Part shown: piece after piece, positions 16,931 through 25,139 of the stretch
How the letters are laid out: the number at the start of each line of letters is the position of its first letter
How positions within the stretch are numbered: the stretch's first letter is position 1
Origin: an uncultured Oscillospiraceae bacterium
Lineage (GTDB): Bacteria > Bacillota > Clostridia > Oscillospirales > Acutalibacteraceae
Assembly (NCBI GenBank): GCA_910588935.1
Contig: CAJUSM010000018.1
Coordinates: 1-42,299, forward strand
Length of the DNA: 42,299 nt
Direction: 5' to 3'
Translations under genes and position numbers: made by a program
The notes under the pieces: model-generated
Seen by the model: only the letters and a program-made list of their open reading frames with translations
What the model was told of the DNA's origin: nothing
The model's database searches: none

Positions 16931-18166
16931 TTATTGTTCCACCTGCACACCACCTTGCGTTCGAACAGTAAGAATATAGCAGCTTGCTTGTCCGAATACT
17001 CTCGCAACTCCTTCCTGGTATTCCTCCAGCATGTCAAGCGGTACATAGCTTTGAATTGTTCCTGCAAAGCCGCCGCCATGTACTCTACAGGCCCCCCTGC
17101 CTTGAAGGAGACGTTCAGAAAGAGAGATTCCTAAAGTGATTCCCTGTTCCTGTGGATTGGCAGGCGCATAAACATTTTGCAGGCGCTGAATGGAAGACTT
17201 TCCAGAAGCCCGAACCATGTCCAAGAATGTGCTGAAGTTCCCTTCTTTTAGAGCTTGTGCCTCCTCATAAGCCAAACGATCGTCGTCAAAGAAATGCATC
17301 GCTCGCAGTACGGAGCGATCGCTGGTTGCCCTTCGAACATCATCAAGGTTAGCATAGAATGTAGCCTCGTCCACTTCCCGCAAATAATTTTTGCCGAAAA
17401 ACTTTGCTACTGCTTTCATTTCCGGGGGAATTGAAGCATAATCCTCAGTAAGATCAGCATGACTGCCACCAGTATCCACGACACATAGGGAATATCCGTA
17501 AGCGCGAAGATCAAATCCTACTTTTTCAATTACCGGCTTTTCTGGATCCGCAAAATCCATTGCTGTTACACTGCCCACAGAGCTAGCCATTTGGTCCAGT
17601 AACCCAGATGGTTTCCCAAAGTAAACGTTTTCTGCATATTGAGCAATTTTGGCAGCTGTTACGGGATCGATGCTCCCATCGTTGTAAAGATGGCTTATTA
17701 TTGTAACAACCAGAATCTCAAAAGCTGCAGAACTGGACAAGCCAGAGCCTTTTAGCACCCGGGTCATAGTATAGCAGTCAAATCCCCCCACCTGATAGCC
17801 TAGTTTTTGGCATTGAGCACAGATACCCCGGATCAATGCTTGTGAACCGCTAGTTTCCCGGCGAGGCTGAAGGTCGTTTAACTCTACAGTATCTAACCTC
17901 GGATACTCAAAAGAACGTAGCCGAACGATCCCAGTATCAGTTTTTCTAGCCATGCCCACAATATCTAGATCAATAGCTGCTGCCAAGACACGTCCATGAT
18001 TATGGTCTGTGTGATTTCCCCCTATCTCCGTTCTGCCAGGTGCGCTGAAAAAAGTCGCGCTTTCATCTGCACCAAAGGTTTCTAAAAAGCCACGCCGGAT
18101 TTTTTCATAGCGCTCTGCCTGTTCCTGCCAATTTTGGCCGTATAATTCTTTCATATCAACTGTCAT
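16931..18166 (-). CDS. galK: Galactokinase
   Basis: Phosphorylates galactose at C1 with ATP, first step of the Leloir pathway. It is a GHMP-family kinase of 411 residues. The galactokinase signature GRTEIGGNHTDHNHG lies near residue 44, the ATP-binding GSGLSSSAAFE near 135, and the C-terminal GGGFAGT motif near 365. The ATG at 18166 follows GGGAAAGGAAAA. It lies just after ligA. galE, the epimerase of the same pathway, is 3.4 kb upstream on the same strand, but galT is not in the window. The protein has extra length at both ends relative to E. coli GalK, as other clostridial forms do. Confidence 0.93.
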   Translation of the reverse strand: MTVDMKELYGQNWQEQAERYEKIRRGFLETFGADESATFFSAPGRTEIGGNHTDHNHGRVLAAAIDLDIVGMARKTDTGIVRLRSFEYPRLDTVELNDLQPRRETSGSQALIRGICAQCQKLGYQVGGFDCYTMTRVLKGSGLSSSAAFEILVVTIISHLYNDGSIDPVTAAKIAQYAENVYFGKPSGLLDQMASSVGSVTAMDFADPEKPVIEKVGFDLRAYGYSLCVVDTGGSHADLTEDYASIPPEMKAVAKFFGKNYLREVDEATFYANLDDVRRATSDRSVLRAMHFFDDDRLAYEEAQALKEGNFSTFLDMVRASGKSSIQRLQNVYAPANPQEQGITLGISLSERLLQGRGACRVHGGGFAGTIQSYVPLDMLEEYQEGVARVFGQASCYILTVRTQGGVQVEQ

Positions 18167-18201
18167 TTCTTTTTTCCTTTCCCGCTCTTTTGCGATTGCT
18201 T

Positions 18202-20256
18202 TTACTGTGTAAGCATCTCTAACAGTTGCGATTCGCTGAGTATTGGCACACCCAATGTGTTAGCCTTATCTAGCTTGCTGCCTGGGTCTTTACCTGCCAG
18301 GAGAAAGCTTGTTTTCTTTGAAACAGCAGAACCAACCTTACCACCATTTTTCTCAATTAACTGCGTGGCTTCTTTCCGACTCATTGTAGGGAGCGTGCCT
18401 GTAAGCACAAAGGATTTGCCAGCCAAAGCGCTCCCCCTTTCTTCCTGAACATGTGCCTGCATATTTACCCCCAGCTCAGCCAAGCGCTTTACTAGCTCTT
18501 GAGTACCCTTATGAGAAAAAAAGTCCCCAATGGAAACAGCCATATCCACACCTATACCGTCAATTTGGGCAAGTCCACAGTTGGCAATCTGCTTTTTTAT
18601 TACATTTTCTGCTTCATCGCTTCTGCATATAAGTTCAACCTCAGCAGCAGCATCCATAATTTTTTCCATACTAGCATAGGAACCACTACCACACAAAGCT
18701 TGTGCAGCTTTAGCCCCGATATGGGGAATTCCCAATGCAAATATTAAACGATACAAATCATTACTTTTTGATCTTTCCACCGCTGCGGCAAGGTTGGCCG
18801 CGCTTTTTTTCCCCATGCGCTCTAACTTTTCCAACTGGTCCGGAGTTATGGTATACAGATCTGCGGGGGAAGAAACCATACCTTTCTGTATTAATTGGTC
18901 CAGAATGGCGGGACCCATACCATCAATATCCATCGCATCTCTGCTGGCAAAATGGATCAGGTGGCGAAATAGTTGAGCAGGGCATTGGGGATTGACGCAA
19001 CGTGTAGCTGCCTCTCCTTCTTGTCGGGAAACTGGTTCTCCACAAGAGGGGCAAAGCGATGGCAAGAAGAAGGGTTGACTATTTTGCAGGTTTGCTACAA
19101 CTGCTACAACTTCAGGAATAATTTCTCCGGCTTTTCGCAAGATCACCTTCGAACCTACCCTTACATCCTTCTCAGAAATAAAATCCTGGTTGTGTAAAGT
19201 TGCCCGGCTTACAGTTGTGCCGGCCAAAGTTACTGGCTCAAATACACCGGTAGGTGTAAGCACCCCAGTACGCCCCACGTTTACTTCAATGCTAATAAGT
19301 GTGGTTTCCTTCTCCTCTGGAGGGTACTTAAAAGCCTCTGCCCACCGGGGAAATTTTGCCGTACTGCCTAATTCTTCTCGCTGCGAAAAGCTATTTACCT
19401 TTACAACAATCCCATCAATAGGAAAATCCAACTCCCAGCGTTTTTCACCCATAGTCTGAATAAAATGGATAATCTCCTCAATATGCTCAGATGTAAAGTA
19501 TACGGGTGAAACTGTGAAGCCAAGTTCCTTTAGCCGTTTTAAGGAACGATCGTGATAGGCAAACTCCTCTCCCCTTGCTTGCTGAACGTTAAAGACGAAA
19601 ACATCCAGCTCACGTTCAGCCGTTACCTTTGGGTCTTTTTGTCGAAGAGAACCTGCAGCAGCATTCCTGGGGTTTTTAAACGGCTTTTCGTCCAGAAGCT
19701 CTTGGCGTTCACATAGCCGGCGAAAACCAGAATCGGAAAGATATACCTCTCCCCGAACTTCCAAAAAAGGAATAGGTTCCTTCAGTATTTTAGGCACAGT
19801 ACGAATGGTGCGAATATTTTCAGTAACATCTTCTCCTGTAACCCCATCGCCTCGGGTTGAACCCCTAACAAAAACACCGTATTCATACTCCAACGCGACA
19901 GAAAGCCCGTCGAACTTAGGCTCCGCCACATATTCTACCTCTCCTGCCAGTTCTCTTACCCGACGGTCAAAGTCCCTAAGCTCATCCGCTGAAAAAGAGT
20001 CATGCAAACTTTCCAAAGGCACTTGATGAACTACTGGAGCAAAAGAATTGTATACTGTGTCCCCTATACGCTGAGTAGGCGAATTCTTTGTGGCCATTTC
20101 TGGAAATTGTGCTTCTAGTTCCTCTAACCGCCGGTAAAGCTGGTCATATTCAAAGTCGCTAATCTCTGGATCATCTTCAGTATAGTATTTCTTATTGTGA
20201 TAGCTTATTAGTTTTTGCAGCCTCTGAATTTCTTGCTTTACTGTTTCTTTGTTCAT
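18202..20256 (-). CDS. ligA: NAD-dependent DNA ligase
   Basis: Seals nicks in duplex DNA during replication and repair, using NAD. The 684 residues are normal. The Ia and adenylation domain carry the nucleophile Lys114 (EPKFDGLS), followed by the OB fold, a four-Cys zinc finger (CPSCGEP and CVNPQCPAQ), a helix-hairpin-helix region and a C-terminal BRCT domain (GKSFVLTGTLPTMSRKEA). The ATG at 20256 has CGAGGT just upstream. An earlier in-frame ATG at 20307 overlaps the yunB end. It lies about 50 bases downstream of yunB and probably shares its transcript. Confidence 0.96.
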   Translation of the reverse strand: MNKETVKQEIQRLQKLISYHNKKYYTEDDPEISDFEYDQLYRRLEELEAQFPEMATKNSPTQRIGDTVYNSFAPVVHQVPLESLHDSFSADELRDFDRRVRELAGEVEYVAEPKFDGLSVALEYEYGVFVRGSTRGDGVTGEDVTENIRTIRTVPKILKEPIPFLEVRGEVYLSDSGFRRLCERQELLDEKPFKNPRNAAAGSLRQKDPKVTAERELDVFVFNVQQARGEEFAYHDRSLKRLKELGFTVSPVYFTSEHIEEIIHFIQTMGEKRWELDFPIDGIVVKVNSFSQREELGSTAKFPRWAEAFKYPPEEKETTLISIEVNVGRTGVLTPTGVFEPVTLAGTTVSRATLHNQDFISEKDVRVGSKVILRKAGEIIPEVVAVVANLQNSQPFFLPSLCPSCGEPVSRQEGEAATRCVNPQCPAQLFRHLIHFASRDAMDIDGMGPAILDQLIQKGMVSSPADLYTITPDQLEKLERMGKKSAANLAAAVERSKSNDLYRLIFALGIPHIGAKAAQALCGSGSYASMEKIMDAAAEVELICRSDEAENVIKKQIANCGLAQIDGIGVDMAVSIGDFFSHKGTQELVKRLAELGVNMQAHVQEERGSALAGKSFVLTGTLPTMSRKEATQLIEKNGGKVGSAVSKKTSFLLAGKDPGSKLDKANTLGVPILSESQLLEMLTQ

Positions 20257-20308
20257 ATTAACCTCGTTTTTTATCTCTTTGAAATGATAAACCGTAAAGT
20301 TTATCATT

Positions 20309-20956
20309 TTATCGGGAAAACAACTTTGGAACTTCTCCCACTATGACAGTTTCTGCTAATACTGTAGCTGATTCTGTTTCTACCTCTGTTGCAAAACGTT
20401 TGGACTGAGAACAAGCATTCACCCGAACGGTAAGTACTAATCTATGGCAAGTTTGATTTACCCCGGCACTGATTAAATCCGTTGAAAACTCCGCCACAGC
20501 AGAGCCTTCCATCTGCAGCACAATCGGCACGGAAAAACCCCGTCCATTAAATAGTCCTATGCCTGTTAAGCTACCTATTGGCACATAAACAGTCGCTTTG
20601 CCGCGTAAAGAACTTGCTAACCGATTCAAAACACCATTTCGCACGCGGTTTAGTCTCTCCCAATCCGCATTCATTATCTCTATTTGACCATCCGGATTGC
20701 GTTGCGCTTCAATGAAAGGCCCTGTTTCCTCCGCTAGTTCAGCATCTATTGCCTGGGAAATGCATTCTAACACATAACCACGGGCCCCCTCTTGAATTAG
20801 CTCTCCAGATACTTCTGACAAAGCCACTTCGGACCAAATTGCACCGCAGATCACAGCTGCCAGAAACAACAGGAGTAACTTGACAAAAGGGTTTTTGCTT
20901 CGGTTCCCTCTCAATCGTCGTGAAAACCACAAAACCGGCTTTGTCTTGTATAGCAT
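20309..20956 (-). CDS. yunB: Sporulation protein YunB
   Basis: A 215-residue protein with one membrane segment near residues 24-42 after a basic N-terminus and a large outer domain. It resembles the YunB family, sigma-E-dependent in Bacillus and needed for normal sporulation. Segments such as YVPIGSLTGIGLFNGRGFSVP and the C-terminal pattern ending in ETESATVLAETVIVG fit the family. The ATG at 20956 follows AAGGGGGTGG. That ribosome site is in one arm of an inverted repeat (see the entry at 20960). Confidence 0.82.
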   Translation of the reverse strand: MLYKTKPVLWFSRRLRGNRSKNPFVKLLLLFLAAVICGAIWSEVALSEVSGELIQEGARGYVLECISQAIDAELAEETGPFIEAQRNPDGQIEIMNADWERLNRVRNGVLNRLASSLRGKATVYVPIGSLTGIGLFNGRGFSVPIVLQMEGSAVAEFSTDLISAGVNQTCHRLVLTVRVNACSQSKRFATEVETESATVLAETVIVGEVPKLFSR

Positions 20957-20959
20957 TAC

Positions 20960-20993
20960 ACCACCCCCTTGTTTATATTACGTGGAGGGTGGT
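20960..20993 (-). promoter_or_regulatory. Inverted repeat overlapping the yunB ribosome site
   Basis: ACCACCC (minus strand, near 20993-20987) can pair with GGGTGGT (20966-20960), burying the Shine-Dalgarno sequence in a 7 bp stem with a 20-base loop. On the plus strand the same hairpin is followed by CTTTTTG, so a plus-strand terminator is the alternative reading. Confidence 0.4.
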
Positions 20994-21032
20994 CTTTTTG
21001 TGAAGTATGAATTGTTTACTTTCCGAATAGTC

Positions 21033-21611
21033 TCAACTATCCAGCATAGCGCGTAAACGCCGCAAAGTTTCTGCAACGGGTAATCCTACAATATTCGTAT
21101 AATCTCCAACAATGCTTTTTACTAACATTACTCCAACTCCTTCTATCCCATAACCTCCAGCCCGGCCGGTTGATTCACCCAAAGCAACGTACTCGTCAAT
21201 CTCTGCACTGGTCAAGGGATAGAATGTTACCTTTGTTACCACGTGGAATACTTGTCTATGGTTACAGGCACACAAGCAAACACCGGTATATAGATCGTGA
21301 GTCCTGTTAGAAAGTCGGCGAAGGGTGGCCCGAGCCGCTGCATCATTTTCCGGTTTGCCAATAATCATACCATCAACGCTCACCACCGAATCTGCCGCGA
21401 TTATAGGCCTGTCATGGCACAAGAGTTCAACGGCCATTGCTTTACGCTCCGCGAGGCATTCTACCGTTTGTGCCGGAGTATAACTTTCTGGTACAGTCTC
21501 ATCTGCGCCAGATACAATCACATCTAAGGAAATACCCGCCTGTTCCAACAACATTTTCCTACTGGGAGACTGAGAAGCCAATACTAACTTCTGATTAATC
21601 TTCAAAGCCAT
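21033..21611 (-). CDS. maf: Maf-like nucleoside triphosphate pyrophosphatase
   Basis: Maf/ITPase-fold enzymes hydrolyse non-canonical or modified nucleoside triphosphates to monophosphates and have been linked to septum control. This one has 192 residues, standard length. Visible motifs are the N-terminal LASQSPSRKMLL, ADETVPE, the AADSVVSVDG block with its conserved Asp and Ser, IIGKP, and GRAGGYGIEGVG near the C-terminus. The ATG at 21611 overlaps the end of galE by 17 bases, with GAGG 10 bases upstream inside galE, so the two are coupled. Confidence 0.93.
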   Translation of the reverse strand: MALKINQKLVLASQSPSRKMLLEQAGISLDVIVSGADETVPESYTPAQTVECLAERKAMAVELLCHDRPIIAADSVVSVDGMIIGKPENDAAARATLRRLSNRTHDLYTGVCLCACNHRQVFHVVTKVTFYPLTSAEIDEYVALGESTGRAGGYGIEGVGVMLVKSIVGDYTNIVGLPVAETLRRLRAMLDS

Positions 21612-22617
21612 TAGGATTCATCCTCTGCCAGCGCAACGTATCTGCACACATATCGTCCACAGTTTTTTTTGCTTTCCAACCCATTTCTTCCTCCGCAAGG
21701 CTACAGTCAGCATAACAGGTGGGAATATCTCCAGCCCGGCGAGGGTCAATTACATAGGGAATCTCTTTACCAGCTGCCCGGGAGAACGCGGCAACCATCT
21801 CCAGGACAGAGTACCCTTTTCCAGTACCTAAATTGTAAATTCGTAGCCCACAGCTACCATTTTCAAAAAGCTTTATCGCTGCTGCATGTCCCTCTGCCAA
21901 GTCAACAACATGGATATAGTCTCGCACTCCTGTACCATCTGGAGTCGGATAATCATTACCGTAAACATGCACTCTTTCTAGCTTGCCCACCACTGTTTGG
22001 GCAATATAGGGAGCCAAATTATTGGGAATTCCATTGGGATCTTCGCCGATCAAACCGCTTTCATGGGCACCTACTGGATTGAAATATCGGAGCAGTACTG
22101 CGCTGAATTGAGGATAGGCGTGGACATAGTCAGTGAGAATATGCTCAATCATCAGTTTAGTATTGCCGTAAGGACAGGCCGCTGAACTGGGGAGAACCGC
22201 GTCCTCCTTAATCGGCACCGATTTTGGATCTCCATAAACAGTAGCAGAAGAACTGAAAATAATCTTATCTACGCCCTGTCCTGCCATTACTTTCAGCAAT
22301 ACCAGGGTAGAATTTAGATTATTGTCATAGTAGCGCAAGGGCTGGGCAACGGACTCCCCCACTGCTTTCAGACCGGCAAAATGGATTACCGCCTGTGGCT
22401 TTTCCTGAATAAAAGCCTGTCTTAACTTTTCCTCATCTCTAACGTCTATCTGATAAAATGCTGGCTGTTTTCCAGTAATCTGGGCAATCCGATCTACTGC
22501 TGCCTTTTTGCTGTTACATAGGTTGTCTATAATCGCTACTTGATGACCCTGCTGTAAAAGGGTAACCACCGTATGGCTACCAATATAACCAGCGCCACCT
22601 GTAACCAGAATTTTCAT
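21595..22617 (-). CDS. galE: UDP-glucose 4-epimerase
   Basis: Interconverts UDP-glucose and UDP-galactose with bound NAD. It is a 340-residue extended short-chain dehydrogenase. The N-terminal GGAGYIGSH binds NAD, the catalytic Ser/Tyr/Lys are in FSSSATVYG and YGNTKLM, and NPVGAHESG and RDYIHVVDLAEGH are family markers. The ATG at 22617 has AAAGGTGGGG before it. An in-frame ATG further up lacks a ribosome site and overlaps the promoter region. It supplies UDP-galactose for surface polysaccharides or works with galK in galactose use. Confidence 0.96.
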   Translation of the reverse strand: MKILVTGGAGYIGSHTVVTLLQQGHQVAIIDNLCNSKKAAVDRIAQITGKQPAFYQIDVRDEEKLRQAFIQEKPQAVIHFAGLKAVGESVAQPLRYYDNNLNSTLVLLKVMAGQGVDKIIFSSSATVYGDPKSVPIKEDAVLPSSAACPYGNTKLMIEHILTDYVHAYPQFSAVLLRYFNPVGAHESGLIGEDPNGIPNNLAPYIAQTVVGKLERVHVYGNDYPTPDGTGVRDYIHVVDLAEGHAAAIKLFENGSCGLRIYNLGTGKGYSVLEMVAAFSRAAGKEIPYVIDPRRAGDIPTCYADCSLAEEEMGWKAKKTVDDMCADTLRWQRMNPNGFED

Positions 22618-22684
22618 AATGTTGCCCCACCTTTCATTTTTCAAAGTGTTTTTTCTGCTGTGCGTATCTTTCGCCGCTGCAAAT

Positions 22685-22713
22685 ATTATAGGCAAAGATA
22701 GGATGAATTACAA
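22685..22713 (-). promoter_or_regulatory. Promoter of galE-maf
   Basis: Minus strand: TTGTAA (22708-22713), 17 bases, perfect TATAAT (22685-22690), about 70 bases before the galE start. Confidence 0.7.
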
Positions 22714-22847
22714 GGATTTTCCCGGGGAAAAGCAATATTTTCTCTAAAAAAAGCAAAATAATCGGCAATACTAGCGTTGACGGAGGTAATCCGTTGACCG
22801 TATTCCTACAGAAATTTGATAACGAAGTATGTCTGGAGGGAACCTCA

Positions 22848-23234
22848 ATGAACAAAGAAGGCATCATATTCCTGGCCGGCAGTTGTGCCTATCCTACCCT
22901 GGAAATGGCTTGGCGGGGCCATACGCACTATTCTATGGCCATTGCTGGCGGAATCTGTCTATACCTTATTGATCGAGTTTGCTGTGGCCTGCTGGAAGGA
23001 AAAAGCTTGTTTTCCCGCTGCCTGGCCGGTTCAGGGCTGATTACTGGAGTTGAGCTAGCCACCGGTGTAATTGTAAACGAAGTAATGGGTTTGCAAGTAT
23101 GGGACTACTCCCAGATGCCACTGAATATTATGGGACAAATTTGTCTGCCATATTCTCTGCTCTGGTTTGGCCTTACGATGCCAGCCATGGCTTTGTGTCA
23201 ACTGTGCAAGCGTGCGCAGGAGGCAATTATATAA
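22848..23234 (+). CDS. Small membrane protein resembling CmpB-type putative ABC permease
   Basis: A 128-residue, mostly hydrophobic protein with about four membrane segments (5-20, 28-47, 55-73, 92-113). The sequence VWDYSQMPLNIMGQICLPYSLLW is close to the hallmark of the family called putative ABC transporter type IV / CmpB, whose transporter role is unproven. The ATG at 22848 follows GGAGGG. An ATG at 22794 would add a leader without a ribosome site. It is single-gene and ends at a strong hairpin. Confidence 0.6.
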   Translation: MNKEGIIFLAGSCAYPTLEMAWRGHTHYSMAIAGGICLYLIDRVCCGLLEGKSLFSRCLAGSGLITGVELATGVIVNEVMGLQVWDYSQMPLNIMGQICLPYSLLWFGLTMPAMALCQLCKRAQEAII

Positions 23235-23268
23235 AGGGAAAAAGCCATGTCCCAGAAAGACTTTTAGC

Positions 23269-23308
23269 AACGGAAAAGACAGACGCTTCGGTTTGTCTTG
23301 TCCGTTTT
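23269..23308 (+). terminator. Terminator after the CmpB-like gene
   Basis: AACGGA-A-AAGACAGAC, loop GCTTCG, GTTTGTCTT-G-TCCGTT, then TT: a stem of about 15 bp with one mismatch. It overlaps a second hairpin (entry at 23301). Confidence 0.75.
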
Positions 23309-23329
23309 GCAATACTTCAGCAAAACGGA
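23301..23329. repeat. Inverted repeat overlapping the terminator
   Basis: TCCGTTTTGC (23301-23310) and GCAAAACGGA (23320-23329) are a perfect 10 bp inverted repeat with a 9-base loop. It shares the TCCGTTTT arm with the previous hairpin, so the two cannot form together. It lies 20 bases past the stop of the convergent minus-strand gene. Confidence 0.6.
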
Positions 23330-23348
23330 AGATTGCCTAATATATAAT

Positions 23349-23879
23349 CTATTTTAAATAGTTATCACACCACAGCTGAGCCTCAATGTAATGGTAGCCT
23401 GCACGATGTAGGATCGATGAAAAATCGCCGTGATACGTATCTAAGAGCTGGCGCAGTCCGTCCAAGGAAAACAGCTTGACCTTTCCCCTTTTCTGAAATT
23501 CTGCCCCGCTGTCACCAATTGTAAAACTGATATGGCAAGGTGAAATCCCTTTTAATGGCACTACAATCTCAACACCATTTTCAAACCAGCTGCGTAGATA
23601 ATCACTGCCCTCTAAGACAAACGACAGCGGGTGCTCTTCCTCTGGTGTGCCGCCTAGCTCTAAAAACCGTGTATAAAGAAATGCATCCTGTGCGCTGCGC
23701 AGCGTGTAATAATTTTCAAAATCCGCAAAACGATAAAAGGCAGCAGTGTTTGGATGCTCTTTCGCAAGTTTCTTAGCCAATTGAAAAGCGTCGGCCTTTG
23801 ATAAGCGCATGATATTCATAAGTGGGGTGCAATTATGGTAGCAATAATTTACAAGAACAAGTTCGTCAAATGCTCTCAC
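23349..23879 (-). CDS. Unidentified 176-residue protein
   Basis: I do not recognise this protein. It appears soluble with mixed alpha/beta composition, and Cys and aromatic residues are scattered (YCYHNCTPL near 12-20, AGYHYIEAQLWCDNYLK at the C-terminus). The start is GTG at 23879: AAAGGA lies 9 bases upstream. An ATG 20 codons in is a weaker choice. It stands alone downstream of the pfkA terminator and converges with the CmpB-like gene. The intact frame of this length and the ribosome site support a real gene. Confidence 0.65.
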   Translation of the reverse strand: MRAFDELVLVNYCYHNCTPLMNIMRLSKADAFQLAKKLAKEHPNTAAFYRFADFENYYTLRSAQDAFLYTRFLELGGTPEEEHPLSFVLEGSDYLRSWFENGVEIVVPLKGISPCHISFTIGDSGAEFQKRGKVKLFSLDGLRQLLDTYHGDFSSILHRAGYHYIEAQLWCDNYLK

Positions 23880-23924
23880 TCACACATTTCCTTTCGATTT
23901 TAGCCACTGTGTTTGGTTATAGAC

Positions 23925-23962
23925 CGGCGCCTGCAGGAGAATAATTTTTCCCGCAGGCGCCG
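23925..23962 (-). terminator. Hairpin downstream of pfkA
   Basis: CGGCGCCTGC and its perfect complement GCAGGCGCCG, extended inward by GGGA/TCCT, give about 14 bp closing a 10-base A/T loop. A T-run is absent on the minus strand, so it could also be an RNA-stabilising hairpin. Confidence 0.55.
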
Positions 23963-24026
23963 ATTTCTTACAGAGCCGCTCCTTCACAGAGGACTGACAT
24001 AATAATATAAGACAAATACCAACGAA

Positions 24027-24995
24027 TTAAATAGAAAGCCTAGCAGAAACCCGGTACAGGTTCTCGTCAAAGATACGAGGCATGTTTAGGGCCTCGGTGA
24101 TGTCAAAGTCTACAACCTGCTCGCCCTTCAGTGCAACTACCCGGTTAGAAGAGCCGTTATACAGCAACTCTACCGCATGGTAGCCCATACGGCTGGCAAC
24201 TACCCGGTCTCGCAAGGTGGGCGAACCACCGCGCTGTACATGGCCGAGAACCGTGGCCCGGCTCTCAATGCCAGTGGCAGCCTGAATGCGCTCGGTAAGC
24301 TCCTGGGTATGTCCAACGCCTTCTGCTACAACGATAATGTAATGACGTTTACCAGTTTGCTGTGCAGCCTTCATCCTGTCCACAATATCCCTCTGGAAAT
24401 CGTAAGGAACCTCGGGAACTAAAGTGGACATTGCGCCTACTGCAATGCTGGTGTGCAGGGCGATATCACCGCAACGCCGGCCCATAACCTCTACCACACT
24501 GCAGCGGTCATGAGATTCCGTTGTATCTCGAATACGGTCAATCATTTCCATTGCAGTATTCAAGGCAGTGTCGTAGCCAATGGTGTAGTCGGTACATGCA
24601 ATATCATTGTCAATAGTACCAGGCACACCAATGCAGGAAATCCCCTCACCACAAAGATCTCTAGCTCCTCGGAAAGAGCCGTCGCCGCCAATCACGACAA
24701 CGCCCTCAATACCTTTAGCCCGGCAAAAATCCGCAGCCTTCTTTACACCTTCAGGCGTATTAAACTCTGGGCTGCGGGCTGTAAACAGAGACGTACCACC
24801 GTGCTGGATAATGTCAGAAACACTGCGCATTGACATTTCTTTTACATCACCATTTAAAAGCCCATTATACCCACGCATGACACCATATACAGTCATGCCA
24901 AAGGAAATTGCGCTGCGAACTACAGCTCGCACAGCCGCATTCATTCCAGGGGCGTCTCCCCCGCTGGTAAGTACTGCAATTGTTTTGGCTCCCAT
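24027..24995 (-). CDS. pfkA: ATP-dependent 6-phosphofructokinase
   Basis: Phosphorylates fructose 6-phosphate in glycolysis. The 322 residues match bacterial PfkA. SGGDAPGMNA at 11-20 and GGDGS at 103-107 form the ATP site. The small residue after GGDG is typical of ATP-type rather than pyrophosphate-type enzymes. Catalytic Asp129 and Asp131 are in PGTIDND. MGRRCGDIA and EGVGHT follow. The ATG at 24995 has GGAGGT 8 bases upstream. It has its own promoter (25062-25089), downstream of dnaE. Confidence 0.96.
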   Translation of the reverse strand: MGAKTIAVLTSGGDAPGMNAAVRAVVRSAISFGMTVYGVMRGYNGLLNGDVKEMSMRSVSDIIQHGGTSLFTARSPEFNTPEGVKKAADFCRAKGIEGVVVIGGDGSFRGARDLCGEGISCIGVPGTIDNDIACTDYTIGYDTALNTAMEMIDRIRDTTESHDRCSVVEVMGRRCGDIALHTSIAVGAMSTLVPEVPYDFQRDIVDRMKAAQQTGKRHYIIVVAEGVGHTQELTERIQAATGIESRATVLGHVQRGGSPTLRDRVVASRMGYHAVELLYNGSSNRVVALKGEQVVDFDITEALNMPRIFDENLYRVSARLSI

Positions 24996-25061
24996 TATTT
25001 GCTACCTCCAGTTTTGCAGGGCGCACCAGACCGCCTCTGCTATACATATTTACATGTCTTC

Positions 25062-25089
25062 ATTATATCAAAAAATCGGGAATTATCAA
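25062..25089 (-). promoter_or_regulatory. pfkA promoter
   Basis: Minus strand: TTGATA (25084-25089), 16 bases, perfect TATAAT (25062-25067), about 65 bases before the pfkA ATG. Confidence 0.75.
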
Positions 25090-25139
25090 GAGGCTAATTA
25101 GAAAATTATACCGCCTTATTGATTTTGCCCAATTTCCCT

